Assembly (NCBI RefSeq): GCF_001907195.1 | Contig: NZ_LVWA01000005.1 | Coordinates: 930,001 to 994,000 of the forward strand | Length of the DNA: 64,000 nt | Source of the DNA: Pontibacter flavimaris | GTDB taxonomy: Bacteria; Bacteroidota; Bacteroidia; Cytophagales; Hymenobacteraceae | Direction: 5' to 3' | Shown here: positions 36,254 to 45,001 of the stretch, piece after piece | Position numbering within the stretch: position 1 is the first letter of the stretch | How the letters are laid out: each line of letters starts with the position of its first letter | The notes under the pieces: model-generated | Seen by the model: only the letters and a program-made list of their open reading frames with translations | The model's database searches: none | Told to the model about the DNA's origin: nothing | Translations under genes and position numbers: made by a program

Positions 36254-36950
36254 CGGTACTGAAAAGCAGTACGGGATGACCTTTAGAACCGAACCTTCCA
36301 ACGTTGAAGCCTTGAAACCTACCAAGCTCTACTTCAAACCGGAAGAAGTGGGGAAGAGCGAAGCCAATGTGCCGCTTGATTTAGTGCATGAGATGGACGT
36401 GCACTTGTTTATCATGTCCAAAGACCTATCTTACTTCGCCCATGAACATCCGGACACCTTATCGGATGGTACTTATGTATGGGAGCATACCTTTCCTTTC
36501 GGTGGCGAGTTTATCATGTTTCAGGATTACACCCCTACGGGATCAACGCATCAGTTAGGCAGACAAAACATAACAGTATCAGGGGAAGGAACACCTGCTA
36601 AAGCACTGGGCGAGGAGGACCTGGATTGGGAGCATGATGGCTACAAGGCTACATTAGCACCGGATCAACCCATCAACGCTAAGGCATCCGTGGAGTTGAA
36701 AGCCTCCGTGTATAAGAATGGAAAGCCAGTTTCTGATCTAGACGATTATCTTGGCGCATTAGCACATGTAGTCATCGTAAGCGAGGATGGCACTGAATTC
36801 GTGCATGTTCACCCCATGGAGTCCAAAACATCCGGACCAGACATTCTGCTGCACACCAATTTTCCTAAAACTGGAAAATACAAGGTATTCATGCAATTCA
36901 AGCATAGAGGACAAGTGAAGACCGCGCACTTTGTGTTGCATGCCCGGTAA
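36225..36950 (+). CDS. Metal-binding-type secreted-protein homologue, probably lacking its signal
   Basis: 241 aa. His-rich N-terminus (MKEHAHHAHSG) then two beta-rich halves: LVHEMDVHLFIMSKDLSYFA-HEHPDT... and LGALAHVVIVSEDGTEFVHVHPM. These repeated 'HxHP' elements occur in a family found near heavy-metal resistance genes in Bacteroidota. The same frame upstream has His-rich codons (SNHHS) then a TAA, so the original N-terminus, including a signal, seems lost by the deletion that fused it to the cupin fragment. Confidence 0.6.
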   Translation: MKEHAHHAHSGTEKQYGMTFRTEPSNVEALKPTKLYFKPEEVGKSEANVPLDLVHEMDVHLFIMSKDLSYFAHEHPDTLSDGTYVWEHTFPFGGEFIMFQDYTPTGSTHQLGRQNITVSGEGTPAKALGEEDLDWEHDGYKATLAPDQPINAKASVELKASVYKNGKPVSDLDDYLGALAHVVIVSEDGTEFVHVHPMESKTSGPDILLHTNFPKTGKYKVFMQFKHRGQVKTAHFVLHAR

Positions 36951-37213
36951 TTTCAGCCGCAGTAGGTTAATGAAAGATCATACTTTAGACTCTTTCGGCA
37001 CTACGGTTTTTACATTTCAGAGGTAAACAACAAATTGTTTTTCCGGGCCAGTACCACTAATCGTTTAAAGGCGGCTTTACGAGATGGCAACCTTTAGATG
37101 CAACCCTAACGGTTGCCCCATCCTTAACTAGATAGACTAAAAAGGCTAATCACTTTTAGTCAACAGCACCCTTTAATCCGTAAGTTCTATAAACGACTAA
37201 AATTCAAATATTT

Positions 37214-38305
37214 ATGAAAATTCAAGCAGCAGTTTCACATAGCAAGGGCGAGCCTTTAAAGATAGAAGAAGTAGAACTAAACGCTCTCGCTGCCGACGAA
37301 GTGTTGATAAAAATTGTAGCTACAGGAGTATGCCATACGGATGCGGAGTCCATGAATGGGAGAGGCGCACCTTTCCCAGCGGTACTTGGTCATGAAGGAG
37401 CGGGAATTATTGAGAAAGTAGGTTCCGGGGTGACTAATTTGCAGCAGGGAGATCATGTTGTGCTTTCGTTTGCATACTGTGGTGAATGCTCGCAGTGTTT
37501 GAGCGGTCATCAGAATTTATGTGAACGGTCGGTTGAGCTAAACTTTGGAGGTAAGTCAAGAGATGGGAAAAACCGTATTCACCAGCACGATCATCCGCTC
37601 TCTACTTTTTTTGGTCAGTCTTCGTTTGCCACCTATTCCATTGCAAATAAAAATAACGTAGTAAAAGTAGATAAGGATGTTGATTTAGCGCTGTTGGGGC
37701 CGTTAGGCTGCGGTATTCAGACTGGCAGCGGTACGGTCATGAATACCTTACGTCCTGAACCAGGTACATCCCTTGCTATATATGGAGGAGGTGCCGTTGG
37801 CTTGAGTGCAGTAATGGCGGCTAAAATCATGGGGTTGAAAGACATTATAGTAGTAGATCTTCATAAGAATCGCCTGGACCTTGCCATGGAACTCGGTGCC
37901 ACCCATGTATTGAATGGCAAAGAAGTAGATGTGGTAGAAGAAATTAAAAGAATCACAAATGGTGGCGTTCATTATGCTGTTGAAACCACCGGTGCCTCTC
38001 CTGTGATTTTACAATCCATTCATGCTTTGCGTGTGGCAGGCAAGGTAGCCATTGTAGGTATGGGCGGGGATGTTATGGTAAACTTTACAAATGACATACT
38101 GATGGAAGGAAAGAAAGTTGTGGGTGCTGTTGAAGGGGATTCCATTCCTCAATTATTCATCCCCAAATTAATTCAATATTATAAAGAAGGGAAATTCCCG
38201 TTTGATAAATTGATAAAATTCTACGACTTCGAAGATATCAATACGGCATTCGAAGAATCTAAAAGCGGTGAAACACTTAAGCCTATTCTGAGAATAGCCA
38301 AGTAG
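37214..38305 (+). CDS. Zinc-dependent alcohol dehydrogenase
   Basis: 363 aa medium-chain dehydrogenase. Catalytic Zn ligands in GVCHTDAESMNG and VLGHEGAGIIEKVG; structural Zn cysteines CGECSQCLSGHQNLC; Rossmann motif IYGGGAVGLSAVMAAKIMG with a following Asp (VVDLH), which suggests NAD+. Resembles class III / aryl-alcohol dehydrogenases. The 260-bp region upstream has a short inverted repeat, ACTAAAAAG...CTTTTAGT. Confidence 0.9.
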   Translation: MKIQAAVSHSKGEPLKIEEVELNALAADEVLIKIVATGVCHTDAESMNGRGAPFPAVLGHEGAGIIEKVGSGVTNLQQGDHVVLSFAYCGECSQCLSGHQNLCERSVELNFGGKSRDGKNRIHQHDHPLSTFFGQSSFATYSIANKNNVVKVDKDVDLALLGPLGCGIQTGSGTVMNTLRPEPGTSLAIYGGGAVGLSAVMAAKIMGLKDIIVVDLHKNRLDLAMELGATHVLNGKEVDVVEEIKRITNGGVHYAVETTGASPVILQSIHALRVAGKVAIVGMGGDVMVNFTNDILMEGKKVVGAVEGDSIPQLFIPKLIQYYKEGKFPFDKLIKFYDFEDINTAFEESKSGETLKPILRIAK

Positions 38306-38475
38306 TCAATTAGATTAAATATTATTATAAAAATAAAGAACGTACCAATCAACTATATCCAAATCCGTTCGATTTTACGAAGTTTCTAAAACAGTTGAAA
38401 ATTTGTTCAAAGACGTATCAATAAATGAAGAAAGATCGATAAGCAATTCATAACCTATTGGAGCATGTACTACTA

Positions 38476-38545
38476 GGGCAACATACAACATTCGGCTAAC
38501 TCATTGTTGCAATGAGTCCGCCGGATGTTTTGTTGCCCTTTTAAA
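38476..38545 (+). terminator. Long-stem terminator after the alcohol dehydrogenase
   Basis: GGGCAACA (38476-38483), AACAT, CGGC and ACTCATTG pair successively with CAATGAGT, GCCG, ATGTT and TGTTGCCC (to 38538) with small bulges, then TTTT and an AT-rich tract. The stem is about 25 bp, unusually long for a terminator. Confidence 0.75.
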
Positions 38546-38645
38546 TTTATTTTTTTCCGACAGTAATCATGTAATTAAGCCGCTAAGAAGGCCTATCCAG
38601 TGATCGTTGTACGTCAAGTTAGTAACACGCCTAAAAACGCTGAAA

Positions 38646-39617
38646 ATGGTAACAAAACTTATTTCATTTTCGCTTTGCCTATTGGCATTCCTTTTTTTCG
38701 CTTATAATGGATTGGCGCAAAGCAGGGACACTTTGATAGGAGCAGTGTATGTGAATAAGTCACTTTACAAGGACCGGGAGGTGCTTCCTGATGTTTACGG
38801 GAAGCCAAACCCTAGGCTTCAAAAATCATTGACGCAGGTAAAGGGCAATCTCTACCGGCATACGAACGACACCATTCCATCGCTTCACAGCGGCCTTGTA
38901 TTGATCACAAAAGCAGGAGCTATTGTGATTGACCCCGCTTTAACTCCCGCAGCCATTTGGCTGAATGATGAAATTAAAAAGCGTTTCAAAGTACCGGTAA
39001 AATATGTCATTCTGACCCATGCGCACTACGACCACGCAGGAGGTTCTCAAATTTTTCAGCAGAACGGGGCAAAGGTGATCATTCAAAAAAACGGGTTAGA
39101 ACCTATAATTGGCGAAAAGCTTCCCATAGCCATGCCTGATATTGTGTATGATAAACAACTGACCATAAAACTGGGCGGCGAAACGGTGATTCTTCATCAC
39201 ATTGCACCGAGCCATTCCAACAGCATGTCGATCGTGTCTTTTCCTGCCTATAAAGCCCTTCAGTTGACCGACGTTGGTCAGTCCAATACCATGCCCTACA
39301 ATGACTTCCTGGACTTTTATTATGATGGCTGGATAGAAACGCTGGACTGGGTTTTACAACAGGATGTGGATTATATTGACATAGGCCACTATACCCCCGC
39401 TACAAAGGAAACAATCAAAAACGAAAGAGACTATATGGTTGACCTGCACCAGCAGGTATTAAATCTGGTACGCCAGGGCCAAAGCTGGGACCAGCTATAC
39501 CGGAATGTGAAGTTTTCAGACAAGGTAAAAAGCTGGTACGGCTTCGCTACCATGAGCAAATTGAACATTCTGGGCATGCATAGATGGGTCACCAATCACA
39601 GACGAGGCGTTTGGTGA
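38646..39617 (+). CDS. Secreted metallo-beta-lactamase-fold hydrolase
   Basis: 323 aa. Signal peptide MVTKLISFSLCLLAFLFFAY-NGLAQ. Metal motif ILTHAHYDHAGGSQIF (HxHxDH) near residue 125, then HIAPSHSNSMSI and LTDVGQ for the second metal site, and DYIDIGHYTP. Broadly like periplasmic MBL-fold proteins of the quinoprotein-relay type; substrate unknown. Start at 38646 chosen for the signal peptide. Confidence 0.85.
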   Translation: MVTKLISFSLCLLAFLFFAYNGLAQSRDTLIGAVYVNKSLYKDREVLPDVYGKPNPRLQKSLTQVKGNLYRHTNDTIPSLHSGLVLITKAGAIVIDPALTPAAIWLNDEIKKRFKVPVKYVILTHAHYDHAGGSQIFQQNGAKVIIQKNGLEPIIGEKLPIAMPDIVYDKQLTIKLGGETVILHHIAPSHSNSMSIVSFPAYKALQLTDVGQSNTMPYNDFLDFYYDGWIETLDWVLQQDVDYIDIGHYTPATKETIKNERDYMVDLHQQVLNLVRQGQSWDQLYRNVKFSDKVKSWYGFATMSKLNILGMHRWVTNHRRGVW

Positions 39618-39926
39618 GCGTTATATTTTCTTCTACTAAGGAGCCCAATCAATCAACTCGAACGTACAACAATGCATTAGCCATATGGCGGGGCGACGAG
39701 TATAGATTCAACTTTTTATTCGTTACTCAGCTTCAACTTCGGCGACGAATAAAGCCAAGCAATAGAATGAACTATTAGCTTCGGTATCTTTAATCAGCAG
39801 CGGCACCGGGCAGACGGAATACAGCATGCCACCACATGGCTAATGCTTTAACGTTAGCATTTATCTATACAGGATTGCAGGAGGTGCTAGACCAGCAGGG
39901 GATTCTTGAGGTTCCACAGCAGGTGG
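39618..39926. other. Gap with no recognised content
   Basis: About 310 bp between the MBL gene and the tRNA-Glu flank. Only a short frame (39584-39778) overlaps the MBL 3' end and shows no protein-like pattern. Confidence 0.4.
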
Positions 39927-39999
39927 GAAGGTGCTTTAGTGTCCGAAGAGCATAAAAAAAGCCCCTCAGCGTGAACTGAGAGGCTTTCAAGTAGCCCGT
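39927..39999. repeat. tRNA-Glu terminator and flank, intact copy
   Basis: Right-hand partner of 28113-28184. Includes the tRNA-Glu terminator, which on the minus strand is AGCCTCTCAG...CTGAGGGGCT followed by T7, and the last 8 nt of the tRNA. About 80% identity with the left copy. Confidence 0.7.
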
Positions 40000-40063
40000 A
40001 GGGGAATCGAACCCCTGTTACCAGAATGAAAATCTGGCGTCCTAACCCCTAGACGAACGGGCC
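39992..40063 (-). tRNA. tRNA-Glu (UUC)
   Basis: The minus strand from 40063 begins GGCCCGTTCGTCTAGGGG and folds as a full cloverleaf. The acceptor GGCCCGT pairs with ACGGGCT, the anticodon arm CCAGA-TTTTCAT-TCTGG places UUC in the loop, and the T arm CAGGGG-TTCGATT-CCCCT is canonical. CCA is not encoded. A terminator follows directly. Confidence 0.97.
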
Positions 40064-40265
40064 GTTCTGTCTGATTGTGGTGCAAATATAGCGGGTGTTT
40101 CTTTATTCGCAATGGAGCTCAGGAAAACTTTTCAGAGGGGAAAAGGATGTGGCTGATTATCAACAGGAAAAATTCATGCTTCCCGCCGCCATTGGTAATT
40201 GTTAACCAATAATGCCTTCTTGCGTTAGTATAAACCAATTATTAAACCTGAAATGATACTGAAGA

Positions 40266-40541
40266 ATGGCTAAAAACCTACAATACGAGGGCATCAAGCC
40301 TGAGGCTTTCGACCAGTTGAAAAGCAAGCTGCAGACCTATGGCATTAAATTACAATCCAACAGCGGTAGCTTCAGCGAGAAAGGCGTGTCGGGGAGCTAC
40401 GATTACAACCCGGAGGCGGAGACGCTGAAGCTGGACAGCCTGACGGTGGGTTTCCCGGCCAGCATGATGGTGAATGAGGATGCGCTGCAGGCACGCATGG
40501 ACGAGTTGATGGTGCAGCATGGCGCAAGGCCCCGGCATTAA
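40266..40541 (+). CDS. Hypothetical protein, 91 aa
   Basis: Soluble, unrecognised. LKSKLQTYGIKLQSNSGSFS-EKGVSGSYDYNPEAETLKLDSLTVGFP suggests a small beta-sheet protein with an amphipathic N-terminal helix. GC-rich third positions like housekeeping neighbours. It is 68 bp upstream of the next hypothetical gene on the same strand. Confidence 0.65.
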   Translation: MAKNLQYEGIKPEAFDQLKSKLQTYGIKLQSNSGSFSEKGVSGSYDYNPEAETLKLDSLTVGFPASMMVNEDALQARMDELMVQHGARPRH

Positions 40542-40609
40542 CACTAAGATTATACTTTTTGATGGAGCTCCGTATATCTTGAATACCAATCTTTAAACAA
40601 ATGTAAACT

Positions 40610-40954
40610 ATGGAAAACAATACATCCCAAAACCAGAACAACAACAAAAACAGCAATAGCAACAACAGTGGTGGCAGCCAGCAGAAGGGCGGGCAGAAGA
40701 AGGAAGGAAGCGTGATGCAACTGCTGCAGCCGCACGACATGTCGAAGACGGTGGAGTCGGCGTTGCACGTTTTTCAGGGTCGCCACGAAAAGCTGCCTGA
40801 CCTGATGCAGGACCTTGGCCATATTATCGTAAAAACCGCCAGGCGCCTGACCACCACCCAGCTGATTCTGGCGACGGGGGCGCTCACAATTGGCGCTATC
40901 CTGGTGGCCCGCTACAGCAGCGAAGATGATGCGTACGCCTACGAAGAAGACTGA
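40610..40954 (+). CDS. Asn/Gln-rich protein with C-terminal membrane helix
   Basis: 114 aa. Residues 1-32 are almost only Asn, Ser, Gln, Gly and Lys (disordered). A helical middle (DMSKTVESALHVFQGRHEKL) and a membrane segment (LILATGALTIGAILVARY) follow, then an acidic tail. Shape resembles small stress-associated membrane proteins; no family recognised. Confidence 0.65.
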   Translation: MENNTSQNQNNNKNSNSNNSGGSQQKGGQKKEGSVMQLLQPHDMSKTVESALHVFQGRHEKLPDLMQDLGHIIVKTARRLTTTQLILATGALTIGAILVARYSSEDDAYAYEED

Positions 40955-41104
40955 TCATTTTTAAGACGTCTCCAAACCCTTGGTCTCCCGGCTAAGGGTT
41001 TTTTATTTCCGCTATACTTTGTGGCACAAGGTTTGCGTTGGAGCACTATAATAGATATTCACTATATTTTTGCTTAACTAACGTAAAACCCAAAAACTAC
41101 TACT

Positions 41105-41827
41105 ATGAAGAAGATGAATCTGATGTTGCTCCTGAGCTTGGTTTTTGTTTCGGCGCTCTCGGTACAGGCCCAGCAGGGGCAGGTGCTGCCCCCATTGGTC
41201 AGCGTGAACGGCACGGGTGAGGTGCGCGTGCAGCCAAATGAGGTGGTCGTGAACCTGGGCGTGGAGACGCGCGGCAAGACGCTGGACGAGGCTAGAAAAG
41301 AGACAGACAAGAAAGCCGCTGCCATCATCAGCTACCTCAAGAAACAGGGCGTGGATGCCAAGCACATCCAGACCTCGTTCGTAACGCTGCAGCCTATCTA
41401 CAACAGCGGGGAGTATGGCCGCACCACTCCGGACTTCTACATGGCCCAGAAAAGTATGACGGTGACTGTGAAGAAGCTGGATAAGTTTGATGAACTGCTC
41501 TCTGGCTTGTATGGCGTAGGGGTGAACCATGTGAACGGGGTGCAGTTCCAGGTATCTGACGCTGATGTGGAGAAGTATAAAACAGAGGCCCGCAAGAAGG
41601 CCGTGGCCAACGCGAAGGCAAAAGCTACGCAGCTTACCTCCGAACTTGGCTCTAAGTTGGGTCGTGTGTACGCCATCAGCGAGAGCAGCAGCAACGGCGG
41701 ACCACGACCCATGTATAAAATGGCTATGATGGAGTCGGCTGCTTACGATAGCGCCGGAGGCCCTACGATAGCAGGCGGAGAGGTAGTGGTTACCTCTAAT
41801 GTGGATGTGAGCTTTGTGATAGAATAA
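41105..41827 (+). CDS. SIMPL (DUF541) domain secreted protein
   Basis: 240 aa. Signal peptide ending SVQAQQ, then SVNGTGEVRVQPNEVVVNLG, the family opening, the helical KTLDEARKETDKKAAAIISY, and the AKAKATQLTSELGSKLGRVY block near the end. SIMPL proteins (Omp28/YggE-like) are periplasmic and linked to oxidative stress in some bacteria; the mechanism is unclear. Confidence 0.92.
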   Translation: MKKMNLMLLLSLVFVSALSVQAQQGQVLPPLVSVNGTGEVRVQPNEVVVNLGVETRGKTLDEARKETDKKAAAIISYLKKQGVDAKHIQTSFVTLQPIYNSGEYGRTTPDFYMAQKSMTVTVKKLDKFDELLSGLYGVGVNHVNGVQFQVSDADVEKYKTEARKKAVANAKAKATQLTSELGSKLGRVYAISESSSNGGPRPMYKMAMMESAAYDSAGGPTIAGGEVVVTSNVDVSFVIE

Positions 41828-41844
41828 ACGCAAGTATAAAAAAC

Positions 41845-41888
41845 GAGCGGCGGCACTCATACTTGATGGGTGCCGCCGCTCATTTTTT
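41845..41888. terminator. Bidirectional terminator
   Basis: GAGCGGCGGCAC (41845-41856) pairs exactly with GTGCCGCCGCTC (41870-41881), followed by T6 on the plus strand. It sits between the convergent SIMPL gene and the gene ending at 41933. Confidence 0.85.
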
Positions 41889-41932
41889 ATACTTTTTAAG
41901 AAGCTTTCTAATGGTCCTTTCCTCGCCTGATT

Positions 41933-42931
41933 TTATACCTGCTTCACATACCGCTCCATCGGTTTGAACTGGTGGTGCTCATCGAGTAAGAAACTGATGG
42001 GCTGTGATGGGTTCTGCAGGATCTGCTGCTCCCGGATGCTCCAGGGCTTCCACATCTCCTCCAGCATGTGCGCGTAAGCCGGCATCTCCCAGGGGTTAAA
42101 GATCTCGTTCGTTACGTCATCTATCAGCGTGTCCAGCACCAGGTGGTCGTCTCCGGGCTTTTGCGGACGGATGAAATACTCCGGCACCACGTTGAAAATA
42201 TAGGCGGCATAGAAAACGCGGGCCTTAAACTCGGCCAGTTGGATGGGGTGCAGCAGTTGCCCTTCCGCCACCTGGCTTAGCCTGCCCAACGCCTTCCGGA
42301 TGATGCCGTTATCGAGCAAGGTACATACGATGGCCACAGAACCCAGCTTTATGCTGAAAGCCATGGTGGTCAGCTCGTCCTGGTACTCAAACGGAAGCTC
42401 GTCCTCGGTGGGGCTTACCTCCAGCAGGAACAGCGAGCAGGGCAGGAACCCGTCGAACTCCATCGGCACCCGCAGCGACTGCAGCACCTGGTAAAAGGAG
42501 CGGAACTTGCCCAGCATCTTCGGGTCCTCACTCACCGCGTACTCCGGCATCACGAGCGGGTCCGCCTCCTTAATCAGTTCGGTTACCAGCGTGCCGTAGT
42601 ACATCTTGCCGATCCACTGGAAAAGGCGCTGTGGCGGCAGGGCTTGCAGGCCAGCCATACCTTTCGTGGCGGCCTGCTCCACCTCGTGCTCCAGGGGCAG
42701 CATGTAATGGGTATGGCAGCGGTCGCAGCAGGGGATGCCGAGTTGTCCGAAGGTGGTAACGCTCTTGTCGAGCAGCAGCAGTTCCTTGTCCTTCAGGTTG
42801 TACTTTTGCTGCAGCCACTCGCCAAACACTGGCGTGCGGTGCTCCTTGGTGATGATGGTGCCGCACAGGAAGCAGTTGGTGTCGGTAAACTGCATTTTCT
42901 CGAACGGGTCATATAGTGTCAGGTCGATCAT
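41933..42931 (-). CDS. Hypothetical protein with N-terminal zinc-ribbon cysteines
   Basis: 332 aa, soluble. Near the N-terminus CFLCGTIIT and later CCDRCHTHY give a C-x2-C ... C-x2-C arrangement like HNH or zinc-ribbon domains. The remainder is helical with no motif I recognise. Start at 42931 (MIDLTLYDPF); the longer form adds eight residues. Probably a nucleic-acid-related or regulatory protein, unproven. Confidence 0.7.
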   Translation of the reverse strand: MIDLTLYDPFEKMQFTDTNCFLCGTIITKEHRTPVFGEWLQQKYNLKDKELLLLDKSVTTFGQLGIPCCDRCHTHYMLPLEHEVEQAATKGMAGLQALPPQRLFQWIGKMYYGTLVTELIKEADPLVMPEYAVSEDPKMLGKFRSFYQVLQSLRVPMEFDGFLPCSLFLLEVSPTEDELPFEYQDELTTMAFSIKLGSVAIVCTLLDNGIIRKALGRLSQVAEGQLLHPIQLAEFKARVFYAAYIFNVVPEYFIRPQKPGDDHLVLDTLIDDVTNEIFNPWEMPAYAHMLEEMWKPWSIREQQILQNPSQPISFLLDEHHQFKPMERYVKQV

Positions 42932-43131
42932 AAGTTCTTCATCTGTGATACACAAAGATACACAAGCGAAACTTAGTTGCCGGATATTGGCTATTAGTTA
43001 TTAGCTCTCGTTACCTCTCTGCCACCTCAGCCCTGTAAACCCACTTTGGCTGAATTTATGGATGGATGTGGCACTTCTTTCAGCCAAAGCGGGTTGAATG
43101 GCAGTGGAAAAAGTACGAACTTTGCAATCTC

Positions 43132-43959
43132 ATGCAGCTACAGATCACATCGTTAAATTCGGGGAGCAACGGCAACTGCTATTACATCGGCAACGACCGT
43201 GAGGCCGTGCTGGTGGATGCGGGCATTTCCTGCCGCGAAACCGAGAAGCGCATGAAGCGCCTGGGCCTCCCGATGGGCAAGGTAAAGGCCATCTTTGTGT
43301 CGCATGAGCACTCCGACCACATCAAAGGCATTCCGGTGCTGGCACGCAAGTATAAACTGCCGGTGTACATTACCCCCGGCACGCTCTACAACTGCCGGTT
43401 GGATTTTGCGGGCGTAGAGGTGCTGCATTTTGAGGCACACGAGACCATTCAAGTAGGAAGGATAGAAGTAAAGGCCTTCCCGAAGCTGCACGACGCCCGC
43501 GACCCGCATAGCTTTGTGGTATCCTGCCAGGAGGTGAGGGTAGGGGTGTTTACCGATATCGGCGCGCCCTGCGACCACGTGATCGCGCATTTTCAGCAGT
43601 GCCATGCGGTGTTTCTGGAAGCCAATTACGATGAAGGGCTGCTGGAGAAAGGCCATTACCCGTACTACCTGAAAAACCGCATCCGGGGTGGCAGAGGGCA
43701 TCTTTCCAACCGGCAGGCGCTTAGCCTGTTCACCGGGTATAAGCCCGGATTTATGAGCCATGTGCTGCTCTCGCACCTCTCCAAAGACAACAACTGCCCC
43801 AAGCTGGTTAAAGACCTGTTCACGCTGCACGCCGACGGAACCGAGGTGGTGGTGGCCTCACGCTTCGAGGAAACACCGGTATACACCATCAGTAACGTGC
43901 CAGTGGTTGCCAAACCTATAGGCAGGCAGATTAGCCTGTTTGATGCCGTGCTAGAGTAG
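43132..43959 (+). CDS. WalJ/YycJ-like metallo-beta-lactamase-fold hydrolase
   Basis: 275 aa. Starts MQLQITSLNSGSNGNCYYIG, the typical opening of the YycJ/WalJ subgroup. Metal motif FVSHEHSDHIKGIPVLARKY; FPKLHDARDPHSFVV, GVFTDIGAP and VFLEANYD supply further ligands; SHLSKDNN near the end. Likely a cytosolic nuclease-like enzyme linked to cell-wall or DNA repair processes in other bacteria. Start at 43132; upstream Met gives no family match. Confidence 0.9.
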   Translation: MQLQITSLNSGSNGNCYYIGNDREAVLVDAGISCRETEKRMKRLGLPMGKVKAIFVSHEHSDHIKGIPVLARKYKLPVYITPGTLYNCRLDFAGVEVLHFEAHETIQVGRIEVKAFPKLHDARDPHSFVVSCQEVRVGVFTDIGAPCDHVIAHFQQCHAVFLEANYDEGLLEKGHYPYYLKNRIRGGRGHLSNRQALSLFTGYKPGFMSHVLLSHLSKDNNCPKLVKDLFTLHADGTEVVVASRFEETPVYTISNVPVVAKPIGRQISLFDAVLE

Positions 43960-44140
43960 GGCTGCCTTTTTCGTGGAAGTATACTTTCGCGCCTGTTTTA
44001 TACTTCCTGCGCGCTGCCGCGCATTTATACTTCAAAAATCCTATCTTTAAGTCAGGACGTACGTTTGCAGGATAAGCCTTATCTCGCTATTCCCGGTGTA
44101 GGGCGCAGTCTATCCTCCTTACCTAAAACCATTGATTGAC

Positions 44141-44743
44141 ATGAAGATAACCCTGATGATGGCGGTGCTGGCCCTGTTTTGCTTTGAGGTGCAGGCGCAA
44201 ACCAAATCCACGGCGAAAGTTCCAGCCGCCGAAGCCCAGATTAAAGCCGCCGTGCTGGCTGCGCCTGCCGCTAAGCGCGACGGTGCCGCCGTGTATGGCT
44301 ACGATGCCAGCGGCAAGTTCGTGCTGTTGCGCAAAGGTACCAACGAGCTCATCTGCCTGGCCGACGATCCGGCGCAGGAAGGCCTGTCCGTATCCTGCTA
44401 CCACAAGGATTTGGACCCCTTTATGGCACGGGGCCGCGCGATGAGAGAAGCCGGCAAAAGCTCCGATGAGATCTTTAAGGCAAGGGAAGCGGAGGCCAAG
44501 AATGGCAAATTGAAAATGCCCAAACAGCCCACCTCGCTGTTTGTGTACTCGGCACCTGCAGAAGGCTTCAACGCGGCTACCGGCGAGGTAAAGAACGGCT
44601 ACCTGCGCTATGTGGTCTACATCCCGTACGCCACCGCCGAAAGCACCGGCCTGCCCCTGAAACCGGACGCGCCGGGTATGCCCTGGATCATGCACCCCGG
44701 CACCCACGGCGCCCACATCATGATCAGCCCGCCGCGCAATTAA
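44141..44743 (+). CDS. Secreted hypothetical protein
   Basis: 200 aa. Signal peptide MKITLMMAVLALFCFEVQAQ, then a single compact domain (AVYGYDASGKFVLLRKGTNE, LICLADDP..., SVSCYHKDLDPFMARGRAMR). The C-terminal part contains WIMHPGTHGAHIMI with several His. Two cysteines could form a disulfide. Family not named with confidence. Confidence 0.7.
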   Translation: MKITLMMAVLALFCFEVQAQTKSTAKVPAAEAQIKAAVLAAPAAKRDGAAVYGYDASGKFVLLRKGTNELICLADDPAQEGLSVSCYHKDLDPFMARGRAMREAGKSSDEIFKAREAEAKNGKLKMPKQPTSLFVYSAPAEGFNAATGEVKNGYLRYVVYIPYATAESTGLPLKPDAPGMPWIMHPGTHGAHIMISPPRN

Positions 44744-44765
44744 AGTATAAAGTATAAAAAATTAC

Positions 44766-44807
44766 AAAGCCGTCTTTCCTGCACGCAGGGGAGGCGGCTT
44801 TTCTTTT
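44766..44807 (+). terminator. Intrinsic terminator
   Basis: AAAGCCG pairs with CGGCTTT, with inner CCTGC/GCAGG pairing, followed by TCTTTT. It lies 22 bp after the stop at 44743. Confidence 0.75.
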
Positions 44808-45001
44808 ACCAAAAGTATAGAAGTATGATTTTTTAGTGAAACTGTCAAAAGAAGAAGGGAGCTGCTTGCAGCTTCTTGTATGACTTCTTCCGGTGCGTAC
44901 AGCTGCTGTCGGTAGCCCCGCCTTCCAGGCCAACCCACCGCCGCATTGCCTCGTTTCTTAGTGGAAACCTTAACTATTTTTCATTTAAGAAAGGAGGACA
45001 G

